Positions 20,018 to 31,710 of a stretch of 64,000 nt of DNA are shown piece after piece. How positions within the stretch are numbered: the stretch's first letter is position 1; each line of letters opens with the position of its first letter. Made by a program: the position numbers and the translations under genes. The notes below the pieces were generated by a model that searched no databases, was not told where the DNA came from, and saw only the letters and a list, made by a program, of their open reading frames with translations. Source of the DNA: Sambucus nigra. Taxonomy: Eukaryota > Streptophyta > Magnoliopsida > Dipsacales > Adoxaceae. The stretch lies in NCBI GenBank assembly GCA_949130495.1, contig OX422210.1:498705760-498769759 (forward strand). Direction: 5' to 3'.

Positions 20018-23000
20018 TGTAACACCCCGCCTAATTAAATACCGGGTGTCCAGTCCCATACCAAATTAAAACAGAATATACAGTTGGCTCATTCTTAGCA
20101 TCACTGTCGAAAACATTTATAACTCACCCAATACTCAAATAAGCTGGTGTTAAAAACTTTCCAATTTAAATTTCAACAAAACCTTTTTCCATTTTTTTAA
20201 GAATAACACAACACATTTATTTTACAACACTGATAACACAATAAGTAACACAGTAATAATTTAAATGCAACTGGAAGAAACATTCCCAAGTAATATAAAT
20301 CCTTTACAATAATCCCAACAATGTTAAATGTATTAAAAATCAGAATACAACAATATTTTACTCCAATAGAAAATGATAACTGAACCCTTTTGGGCGACAT
20401 GCCCTAACGAAGAATACTGTGAATCAAAAAGATGATAAGCGTCTAAGAAAAACTTCCATAGCTCCATATCTCGTCAAAATAAACTATGGTTGGCGTCCCT
20501 GTTGCTGGAAACCTGATATAGAGATACAATAGAAGAGAAAATATGCAAGGAAACGGGTCAGAGCCCGAATGTGTAGAGTATTTTTAAAACATCAAGTATT
20601 TAACAAGTGCAATAAAGCATTTATTATGTACATGTTAGATCCAACTCTCACTTGCAATTCTCACCTCTCAACTAGAGTGCACACTTAACGTTTCCTATTA
20701 ACCTCATAGTTAATGGTTCCTCTTTTCTAATCTTCATATTACAGTTCCATTCCCATATCATAATCCCCTTATGTCCCATACCATACGTCACATTATTATC
20801 CATTTACATTTCTCCTTTATGATTTAGTTTCTCATTAACATGAATCATTATTCATTATTTCTCATTAATATGAATCTTTACTCATTAAAATGAGTTAAGC
20901 TTTTCAATTCTAAAAGCATAAACATTTATTAACTAAATTCCATTAGCATATTTTATTCACCGTTATCTACAATTATCACTGTAGATAGATCTAACCACAA
21001 TATATCCATATAATCATTTAATTCATTATATATATATTCATATATAATACGGCACCCCGAGTCACAGCTGCGGTGCAATGCATTACTCTGCTATCATGTC
21101 CCATCATCGCAGGTCGCCGAATAGGGGACTAGAGGTTCGATAATATTCCACGAACCACAAACAACAACAATCAAATTGGAGGCGAACATAGTTCTCGTAT
21201 CCATGGGTCACACACATACCTACGCACCCACAGTCAGCGGACTTATCAACTCCCCGATAAGTCTTTCATAGACCTATGTTCTCGAGCGACAATTCAAAGA
21301 TCCCATGGATTCATCAGGATATGACTGCCCTCACGCGTAAACCTCCCACCGATAGCAAGTAAGCTAGGTATGCCATACACATAAATCATTAATCAATCAA
21401 ATAGGTATTATCATACCTATAATATAATATCAATAAGGTAATTATCATTTCCCTAAGATATTTCCCATACGTAGTATTATATCTCTTTTAAATTCCACGT
21501 ATTAATATAACATATTTAATTATCCCCGCATCCTATGACATCCCTCCACTCCCGACGTCGTTAAGGTTCATGCGCGGAGCGTCTCGCAAAGCGAAATCCA
21601 AACAAGGAACCCATCCAAAACACTACTACTTAACTTTGTCGATCGAGGAGGTCCGAAAACTTCAACTATGCGATCGAGATAACCTCATACCCTCTTTCAA
21701 CCAAATGAGTTCTAAACTCCCATCCCACAAGATTTAATTAGGATTGCCCTCATCTTATATTCAGTAAGAAATTACTAATATCCTACTGGTCCATAACATT
21801 ATTTCTCCCGAACTACTACGAGTTTAGTTCTCCTTTTAATTAAGGTTAAAACCGATAGTTTAATTCTCTTATAAACACCTATTCTTTCACTTAGGATTAA
21901 ACTCTCATGTAAACTTAAGGATACCCAGGTGTTATAATAAATCACCCCTACTGGTCCTATCTTAAATCCTCATACATCACCATTCGTAAATTAACAAACT
22001 AATCTAGAAACCAAAATTCCATTCGATATAATTTTCATCATTTAAATCATTTGAATCTAAATCCAATTAATTCAAATCTTAACAAGGGTTTACTGATACT
22101 TTCTAAGTCCCAAAATATTCAAATAATAATCAACAAAGATCCATAAAAGTTTCGGGATAAGAATCAAAATTTAAAAAGAAACAACTTTACTTAATCAGGG
22201 GAGGTCGATCGATCGAAGGTAGGGGTCGATCGATCGATCCCTCAGGTCTAGGCCTGATTTTCTGCATTTTCTGCAACTACGGGTTTAACAACTTTTGATC
22301 ATTTAAACCTTCATCTAAACATCCCATATGACTTATAAACTTTACTACATGATATATCAACATATATGAATGATTTCCAATACTCTAAACATCCTAGAAT
22401 CATCAAAGGATTGGATTAAAAAGCATGTTTATCTCCTTATTCCCAGAAATTTATTAACATAACATCTTCAAGAACACATCAATGGTTTCCATCATTTCTT
22501 CATCAGATTCATGACTAATTCGTGGATTATTAATATCCTAACACATGAGTTAAATTCCTATATCATTTCAGTTTTCCAGAAATCCATTTAATGATCCATT
22601 ATCTCTTTCAAACATGAAAAATCTTCTCTTTTCATACTATTCTAACATGAACAATATACAAACTTAAATTGCTATTATTAAACACTTTCCTTTAGTGTAG
22701 GTCTGATCCTTTGGTGTAGTTTATCTCAGTTGGTTGTCCCTTCTCCGGTCAAACTCCGGTGGTGGTTGGTGGTGGTGAACCTTGGTTCTAGTTCTTCTCC
22801 TTCCCAAGTGACTTTTCCCTTCCCAAGCACTCTTACTCTCACTCTAAGAGGATGGCTGCTCTTATTTGTGAAGAGGAGATGAATAATTCCCATTCACTTA
22901 ATCTACCTATTCTTATAATGATCCCAAATCCGAAATCACTATTCATCACCCCTAGAAAAATGACCAAAATGCCCTTTCGGGTTGTCTATTCATTTCCAAA

Positions 23001-23376
23001 TGACCTGAGACTCAAAATTAACATCCAAATAGACTTTTCTGACTATTTCGAACCTTCCGGACCCAAATACGCAGTCGAAAGGACTATTAGGTCGATAGAA
23101 AATAAAATTCTCTTTTTAATTTACTAAACTAGTCCCGACACGTCCCATACCACGTCTGACTAAAAAAATATAAATTACCGAATTTATATCATACGGTCAT
23201 CTCAATGACATCACATTCATATATTACCTAAATATCTTTAAGTAATATTCAGAATCATCCATATCCATATCCACAGTCCGGATAAAACTCGAATGAATTA
23301 ATTAATAATAAAATCTAATTAATCCATTAATTTAAAATATAACCCATTTTAAAAGTTATTTAAAATTACGGGGTAT

Positions 23377-23380
<4 letters not shown>
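20018..23380 (-). mobile_element. Solo LTR of the same family, reverse orientation, inside the 5' LTR
   Basis: On the minus strand it starts TGTAATACCCCGTAATTTT and ends GGCGGGGTGTTACA. It is about 3.36 kb with no internal region. Perfect target duplication TGTAT at 20013-20017 and 23381-23385. It shares the start, the end, the CGATCGATCGA blocks (22204-22243) and many internal words with the surrounding LTR, but is clearly more diverged from it than the two LTRs are from each other. It arose by recombination between the LTRs of a full element. Confidence 0.9.
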
Positions 23381-23417
<37 letters not shown>

Positions 23418-23956
23418 TACAGGTGCCCAGCCACAGGGGCATCATGCTTAGGATTCTTTGGATGGAACGCGCTGTAGCTTTTGTGAGAGTTGCAGGTCTT
23501 TGCTTAGACGACCTCATTATTGACTCTACTTCTAGTTCAGCTTTATCTAGTGGGGGCATGTGTCGCCCTTTTCCATTATTTAGTTGGTATTGCCAGAGAT
23601 TGTAATTCTTTTACTTTCAGCATCTTTATTTCGGGATTTATTACTGTCAGGATGTTTTCCTTTAGTGTTTTAAAGTTGGGATTTGTTATTGATGGTTAAA
23701 CTCTTGAATGTTCATTTCCATTTTTATACTTAATGTGTGACTCTTAAAATGTTAATGGTTAAAGGTTTTATAATTGCATTTAATGAAATGGGGATAATGT
23801 TTTAAATGGTTTTGACACTTAGCTTAATTAATCAGGGTGTTTGAATTTGAAAATTTTCATTTGCGACAGTGATGCTAAGAATGAACCAACTATTCACCTT
23901 GATTTTAATTTAATAAAGGAGTGATCGCCCGATATTTAATTAGGCGGGGTGTCACA
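23381..23956 (+). repeat. 5' LTR of large-LTR element, right part
   Basis: It resumes with a (TA)n run (23383-23414) and TGTATTACAGGTGCCC, matching 30790-31347 closely. It ends GGCGGGGTGTCACA at 23956, directly before the PBS. Confidence 0.92.
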
Positions 23957-23958
23957 GG

Positions 23959-23970
23959 TGGTATCAGAGC
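23959..23970 (+). other. PBS of large-LTR element (initiator tRNA-Met)
   Basis: TGGTATCAGAGC begins three bases after the LTR end and is followed by ATCAGGTTCTAG, as in plant chromoviruses. Confidence 0.85.
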
Positions 23971-26900
23971 ATCAGGTTCTAGTGTCCTTTAGGATCTGTG
24001 CGGCTTATTATGCTTTCAGCGTTGCTTTATTTGATATAAAGTCCTATTTTTAGGATTGTCGATTCCTTTAATGAGATTTCGTTCTCCTGCTATAACGTAT
24101 GTGTCTTAGTGATTCTATTGCGTTCGGATGTGTGCATGTGCCGAGCGATGACGGATGTCAGAAGAGGACCGTTAAGAGGACATCAGGAGGCCGAGCTCAG
24201 TTGAAGTTGTAAAATATATTCGAGGATGATGACCGTAGTAGAGGTCGCCTCCATTATGGCACGAGAAGCCAAGACTAGAAAGGTGACTATGGCGCAACCA
24301 TGATTTCCAAATGCTGCTATAGTCGAATGAGGTGCGAGTGTAAAATCACCCAACGTATTACAAAACGTGTAGAGAACTGTCAATGGGAATTCTAGAAATG
24401 CGGGAATTGTGTGTGTTTACCAAAGGAGATAAAGTATCCAAAGGTTTAGATATAGGACGGAGTGTGGCTAACTGAAAGTGAAAATTAAAAAAAAAAATCT
24501 TGGCTTTCGGGACGAAGTTATAATGGTGGGAGTCAACCACCAATTTAGAAGTGGAACGCTATGTCTATAGGAGAACCTTAGGTACAGTGTTGACCGTATG
24601 CTCCTTCATCAGATGTTCAAGATTAGAAATGAACTTTGTACTGAACTCATCACAGGAGGGCATGACAGAAGTCCATTTGTGAATATGAATCTTAACCGTT
24701 AGCGAATTTTGTATCGAAATATGTAGATACAAGTGGAGGAAACGACTCCAAGTGGGGGATCAACTCATAATAATAGTTGATAACACTCAAAGAGGAAATT
24801 TTGATGGACGACCGGTTCAGAGGTTGACAATGTCGTATTTTGTTAACATAGATGATAATGCTCCTTTGTGCGAGAAGCTAAAAGAATCGAAGAATTTAGT
24901 CGAGAATAAGACTGAATACAACGGTGGTGTTGTAGCATCACAAAGGGGTGTGGATACACATCAAGGGACCCATTTAATTGATTCGGATAGTTGAATTCTT
25001 ACCAAGTGATGGTAAATTCAGTAAGGACTATTATAGACAGTGACATGTTCTTTAGGGCCTAAAAGGCTAAGGGAATAATCGGGGTAGTCAACAGGAATCG
25101 AGTCTACTAAAAGTCCGAGAGAAGGACAATCCTAACCTGGTTAGTAGGACAGGTAATAAGTGAATTATGTGTTGAGGTATTTTGTGCGGAGTGAGATCGC
25201 TCGCGATATTTTCCCGAAGTGAGTAAAGGGATAAGAATACGGTGCCTAGTAAAAGACAACGATTAAAGTAGTTTTGTTTTGGTTGGGCAGACGTGTTACG
25301 TTCGAAAACCATTTGTGCAGTCAAGACGATTGGCAAGGTGAAAGTATAAGTTGTATCCTCAGAGGATGAGGCGTGTTTATGTGGCACGAGCAAGCCACTA
25401 TATTTTGTTCATTGTTAGATTAGCATGTGAGACGAGTTTAATGCATATAATTATAAACGTTATTATTATGTGAATATTTTTCCCTAGTGTAGCGGGATTT
25501 TTCTTTAGTGCTATCCGCGGAGGATGAATGAGTATATTAACAGTGTTATGTACTTTTTTTGGTTACTCGTTGTAGTGATGCGATATGAGAGTATGATATT
25601 ATCTGTGTTAAACGTTATAGAAATGGTTAGTACGATAGTGGGCATTTATTGCAAGGCTATCGGAGTGGTTGCATTAGTGCAACATATTTTTGTTCTGGCG
25701 AGGCTTCACCTGCAAGAAGGTCGGACTCGCACTTATATTATCTATCCTAGAGATTTCGGAGGGGATAGTGGGCTTGAGGTATTCGATGCCAATGTATGTA
25801 TAGACTCGGTCAATATGATTAAGTATGTATCGGGTTTACCGTTGAGCGAAAAGATTTGACTCAGTATTATGTTTAGCACTCCGGGCTTAGTGATAGGAAG
25901 AGTGCATTGTTATATCGATCCTCTAGAGATGTGGGAGTTAAGAGTTATACCCCTATTATTAGGGAAAATGGGATTTTGAGAATTTCGATTGTATGTATTC
26001 GAGGTTTATGGAATGCAATTACCACCAACCAATACTGAATGATAGTGCAATTGGAGAAACGTTCTTTGTTGAGTGTAATTACGGGAAGAAATGTAACTTT
26101 TCTATCAAAAGGCAGAATAAGGGGGTACATGCTATGGACGGAGGACCTAACGGATTTCAATAATCGACAATGCTAGGTAGTAGTGTATCGGGGGGTTCCT
26201 TGTTTGGATTTCACTATGCGAGACATCCCATGCATGAAACTTAGCGTAAGGTTAAAAATAGGGAGACGTTTGGTCACTATTCCATGAGTTCGGTACCCCC
26301 GGTCGAAATAGGATCAATTAATTATGTATGTAAGTTGGAAGTTGAATTTTGTTTTAAGGCCAGTGGAGCCGGCTATGTGGTAAGAAATCATTAAAATCTA
26401 TCCCCACGAGTTGAGGGATGGAATGATGATAAGGAGGATTTCAAAATTTCGATTTCTAGGGTGATTGAGAGTACCCAAATGTCGTAACCGCGTTCAGAAC
26501 ACAAGGTGAATAAAGAGTTGGAATGATTTTTAGCATGGATTATCTATAAAGAACTTTATTATACAAAAGAGATGAGTTGTATTTATTTTGATGAATAGAC
26601 CGTTAGTGATTTATTTTGGTTGTTGTACCTGTTTGGGAAAATTATTGTACTTATCTGAAGAAGTTTGAAATTTTTTATTCCCCTTTTGTTGTCATGGAAT
26701 TTGAATGCCCTATTCCTTATATTTTGTTGGATTTAGTTAGTTCTACAGATGAGTAGCACGTCGTTCGCTCTCCCAGGGCGGTCGGGGTGTTGCAAAAATG
26801 TGGGCATCTTGGTTACCTGATAATTGAATCGTCCAAGTTGAGGGGACGTGGGAATGGACGTGTGGAATATTTGTTTGTTGGACTATCATAACGAAGCGGA

Positions 26901-28264
26901 AGTGATGGAGTGGATTAAACGTCACATGAGAGGCGATAATCCATCCATAAGTGTGCAATTAGAATAGCACACCCTAATTTGATTGGAAGGCTGTGGGAAG
27001 CCATTTAAGAAGGAGTATTCCTTGAATAGAGTAGAATTTAATTATTATAAGAACACTCGGAGCGGAGTTGTTATTAGGCAAGTGTGAGAGCGACTTGCGC
27101 ATACAAAGAGTGATGATGTTAGTATGAAATAAAATATCCAGAAGTGCGCATCGTGGAGGAAAGAGCACGGGTCGGAACTTACGGCATACACCAAGGAAAG
27201 GGATGGGAGTATTATGTGTCACTTAATGTGAGACATTTCAAGGAAAAATTGATTTTTAGCGGTACGTAGTGAGTATTCTCTACATGCACCGCCCATAGGT
27301 AAGGTTCGGTTGAAAAAGTAGAATCAACTAGAGAATTTTGTGTTTATCGACAATTCCTGTAATTGGAAGAGGTCGATAAAGTCGATAAAGTTCTTGGATG
27401 GGTTAACATCCTCAAAAAAAGATCAAGGGTTTATCCGACCATGTGAATTAAGTCGCCCGAGAAGGAAGTGATTGGTATTCCTTTGGGGTGGCTTACAATA
27501 TTAGCTGGTATGCCCCAGACTTCAATTGAAAGGAAGTATCGCGCCAGTACATGTACGGCACAGTATTAATTTCTGAATCGGGATGAGATTTGTGAATCCC
27601 ACCTTTGATATGGGATTTCAGGAACCAGTGGAGATAAGGTTTCGTTTCGAGTAGGATGTATCACCCTTAGCCAGGGAATAGGCGCACGATGATTAAAGAT
27701 TAGTGGAGCCACGTGAAGGAAATTTTAGAATCTTGGTACGGTGATTTTGGGAATGCTCTGTAGAAACACTCGTACCTGTTTGTCGTGTACGAGGTGCTTA
27801 TTAATGTTTTGGTATGGAAGAACCTCGACCATTCTCCTTCTGTATGTTTAGAGGTGAGCGGATAATCAGAATTTTGGATCGGTCGAGAATAATTCGATAA
27901 CTATGGTGAAATTCCACGACTGTTTTAGGCGAACAAGAGTGGTCAAATGTTCATATGGTTTTTCTCAGAATGGGAGTTTTTATATAAAGGAATCTTAGTA
28001 GTTGTCATGTAGTGAGGTGCGGCCTCCCAATGATAGTGAGATAATGGAAATTTATAATGTATAGGCGTGACCTATGCGAATGTTATCAGTTGGGAGCACC
28101 ATGTGAAGTGTCTCCAATGAGAATGTTAAACAAGTTTGCTGTGAGGAAGGGGCTATAGTGATTGAGTGCCTTAGTATGTAGATAGTTTGCGTACTGAAAG
28201 GATATCCAGAATTGTTCTACCAGGTAAGCCATATTTTCGAATTTCGGGAGAAAATTCCGTTATT
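23971..28264 (+). other. Non-coding interior of large-LTR element
   Basis: There are 4.3 kb with stops in every frame. The longest open stretches (24752-24994, 25524-25859) match nothing I recognise. A possible relic of a chromovirus gag start is MTDVRRGPLRGHQEAE at 24148-24198, similar to the basic Arg/Gly/Pro N-terminus usual there. The final 60 bases (about 28215-28276) resemble the 3' UTR of the chromovirus at 45077-45140. No protease, RT or integrase motif was found on either strand. Confidence 0.6.
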
Positions 28265-28276
28265 AGGGGGGAAGTA
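28265..28276 (+). other. Polypurine tract of large-LTR element
   Basis: AGGGGGGAAGTA directly precedes the 3' LTR TGTAATACCCC. The same tract stands beside the chromovirus 3' LTR at 45077-45088 (minus strand). Confidence 0.8.
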
Positions 28277-31200
28277 TGTAATACCCCGTATTTTTATGGC
28301 TTTTAAATTTAGGGATTTATTAAATTTAATTGAGATAAATTAATTTAATTTTAATCCAGAATGTTGTTTTAAATATTTACTAGCGTGATGAGAGTTAGTA
28401 ATTATTGGAAATTGTTGAATGTTACTGGATGAGTATAGTAATATATATGAGATTTATTTTATAAAAATTGTCACGTGTGAATAAAATGACAATTATGAAA
28501 ATTTAAGTCGGGATGCGCCTGTGTCGTGTCGGGACTAAATTATTATTATATAAAGTGAATAAATTATAAGTTGCCCATTTTGTCGTTTCGAGTGCACCAA
28601 AGTGTCCGAAAGGGTCGAGATAGTCAGAAAAGTGTACCTGGGGGTTTTGTTTGGGTCTCGGGGCATTTTTAGGCCTATTTAGTACCCCAGGAGGGCGTTT
28701 TGGACATTTTGTAATTATGAGTAATTAAACCCACGAATTTGATAGGGTTATATCAGATAGAAAGTGTTTTCTTCTAGGGTTAACACAACCAAAATCTAAT
28801 GACGGCCATTGGAGAGGAAGAGGAGAAGCTTTCCAAAGAGTTCTAGGCCAAGAACTCCTCTGGTTGCACCCCCATCACCGCCAAATGGTAGATCGCGCAA
28901 CGAGGATCTCAACCACACCAAATTCTTCCACAAAACCAGAACTTTAAATTTCAGGCAAGTATCTATCTTGCTTTTATCAAGTTAATGCTCTTTTATATTA
29001 GTCTAGGGTTTATTAGAATTAGTGTTCTTAAAAGAAAACGTTAATTTGAGACACAAATTGCATGTTATAGAGATAGAGATCATATTTCCTGAAATCCATT
29101 TCACAGGTAGAGGTTGAACCACGAATTTCCATGGTATTAGTGATAGAAAATCTGGAAAAAGAATGGAAGAAACTAAGTTAAAGAAGATATTTGGGTTCAT
29201 GAGAATTATATAGATTTTGGCCCTTTTAACCCATGATTCTTGATGAAAACTCGCATGACTTACGTAGATTATTACTCATTTGGGTTTATTATGTTGTGGT
29301 ATTAATTTCTGGGAGTTTGGGAGTTAAAAGTTTGGAATTGGATGAGTTTGGATGATACAACCCGTAATTGGTATTCTGCAGATTTCGCCATACCTGTTTG
29401 ATCGATCGATCGAGCCCATATCATCGATCGATCGACGGTTCGATCGATCAACCCCTTTCTTTCGATCGATCGACCCCTCCTGGAAAACTGTATTTTTGCT
29501 CGTGTTAGCTTAATCTGATTTTATGCATAGTAAACCTTGATTAGGGTTGCTAGAACATAATGGAACATAAAAAGGACCAGTAGGGTCAAGATAAACCCCG
29601 TTAAGTGGGACTTTAATGTGAAGGGATATAAAGGGTAAACGGGGAGATATTTATACTTAGAAAACCATACGTGCGTTGATTTAATAATCGAAATGTCTAG
29701 GAAGTTGGAGTAGAAGGTAAGTGAGGGCCTACTGAAATTATACTTAATTAAAGATAATACTTCGAGAGACAAGAAGTCAGTTTAGAATGACTTAATTACG
29801 AGAATAAAAGGAATGAGTCTGTTATACGAGATAATTGAGTAAAATGTGTAATAACGGATAATTATAATTATGGGTCGTGAGCGCACCTAATTTAATAATG
29901 TGGATGTGAATACATATTTATATATGACGGTGTGATTGTGCATATATTATTTCTGTGTAAAAATCGTACCCGGGCTACTTGTTATCACGGGGGTTTTGGC
30001 GCTGGGACAGTCTTATCTCGATGGGACCTTTATGGGGGATATTGACTTGTACCTTAGAACATAGTATTTCCCTGATAGTCAGACGGGCCTAAGAGACGTG
30101 TGGGTATGTGTTGACCTCTTAGGACCGGGAACTATGCTTCGCCTCCATTTGTATGTGTTTTTGTTAATTCAGTTCGAGAGTGATTCCGAACTAGCATTTC
30201 CCTAAATATGTGTGATATAGGGACATGATAGCAGAGTATGCCATCACCATAGATTTTATGTGGGGTTCCGTTAGTATATATGTATTATATGAGTGGTTGG
30301 TATATATATACTTATTTATGGAAACGTTGCACCATATATTTTATGTGGGGTGCCGTATCTATATATATTATATGTCTAATTAATATATATATACATGTAT
30401 CTATATGAGAACTTTCTACTTAGTGAAATAGTAGTTAAGTAAAGTATGAAATTCTTCAACTTCGCTATAAGTATTCGGAAACATTATAACGATACAAAAT
30501 TATTCTAAATAATGTAAGAAATCTTGAAGAGATAGATTTTACTAAAGTGAATATCATAACCTTAATTTCACGTGTTAAGACTTATGGAAAATAAGTTAGA
30601 GAGATATATGGGATTCATTAGTACGGTAGACGTGCACACTAGATGAGAGGTGAGAATTCTCAAGAGAGTGTCGCATACTAATAGGACTGTTGCATTAGCC
30701 AGTAAGCATTTAAATTCTTGCTAAATAATTTTTAAAACGTCTGTACATTCGGGCTCTGACCCGTTTGCTATTACCTCTGCTCTCTTGTGTATATATATAT
30801 ATATGTATTACAGGTGCCCAGCCACAGGGGCATCATGCTTAGGATTCTTTGGATGGAACGCACTGTAGCTTTTGTGGGAGTTGCAGGTCATTTCTTAGAC
30901 GACCTCATTGTTGACTCTACTTCTAGTTCAGCTTTACCTAGTGGGGGCATATGTCGCCCTTTTCCATTATTTAGTTGGTATTGTCATAGATTGTAATTCT
31001 TTTACTTTCAGCATTTTTATTTCGGGATTTATTACTGTCAGGATGTTTTCCTTTAGTGTTTTAAAGTTGGGATTTGTTATTGATGGTTAAACTCTTGAAT
31101 GTTCATTTCCATTTTTATACTTAATGTGTGACTCTTAAAATGTTAATGGTTAAAGGTTTTATAATTGGATTTAATGAAATGGGGATAAGGTTTTAAATGG

Positions 31201-31347
31201 TTTTGACACTTAGCTTAATTAATCAGGGTGTTTGAATTTGAAAATTTTCATTTGCGACAGTGATGCTAAGAATGAACCAACTGTTCACCTTGATTTTAAT
31301 TTAATAAAAGAGTGATCGCCCGGTATTTAATTAGGTGGGGTGTCACA
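28277..31347 (+). repeat. 3' LTR of large-LTR element
   Basis: This is an uninterrupted copy of 3071 bp. It keeps the empty target site of the solo LTR ((TA)n at 30789-30803) and CGATCGATCGA blocks at 29399-29475. It ends at 31347 with TTGGC as the flanking duplication. Confidence 0.93.
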
Positions 31348-31352
31348 TTGGC

Positions 31353-31710
31353 AACTCCCCATTTTTTGGAAATTTCCCTTTTTCTTCTTTTGTCAAAATC
31401 AGAGAACTCAATTAAAATAAATTGATATTCTCAAACAGAATTTCAAATTTCAAATTCCATTTTCATATTTATATAATTCCTCATTGTGAATAAAACTTCC
31501 TTTCAAGACTTCCAAAAATATTTCTTTTTACGGTCTCAGCAGCAAAGTAAAAAGCGCATATGTATGCATTCATTCATTCATCATTAACAGAAGATAATAA
31601 AAAACTCTATTGCATTGCATAGATATTTTTTTGTGTTACATCATTTTTGCAGGAAAATAAAGAAAAGAATAAAAACAACGGGACTCAGCCCGAACCCACA
31701 TTCTCTCTCT
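31353..31710 (+). other. Tat1 sequence between the nested element and antisense gene B
   Basis: AT-rich Tat1 sequence with no ORF. It would be the 3' flank of gene B on the minus strand. The left edge continues the sequence broken at 17500. Confidence 0.5.

Larger units (their letters stand above)
17501..31347 (+). mobile_element. Large-LTR element without pol (LARD-like), nested in Tat1
   Basis: LTRs of about 3.07 kb start TGTAATACCCCGTA and end GGGGTGTCACA. The 5' LTR (17501-23956) is enlarged by a solo LTR. The PBS TGGTATCAGAGC lies at 23959-23970, the purine tract AGGGGGGAAGTA at 28265-28276, and the 3' LTR at 28277-31347. Flanking bases are TCGGC and TTGGC, a 5-bp duplication with one C/T change. 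The interior (4.3 kb) lacks recognisable gag or pol although the two LTRs are almost identical, so it is probably a non-autonomous element moved by a related chromovirus. Its last 60 bases before the LTR closely match those of the chromovirus at 42268-49163. Confidence 0.9.

Noticed and set aside
24752..25859. Two open stretches (80 and 111 codons) in the large-LTR element
   Set aside because: No known motif and flanked by stops; length is within chance for 4 kb of AT-rich DNA.
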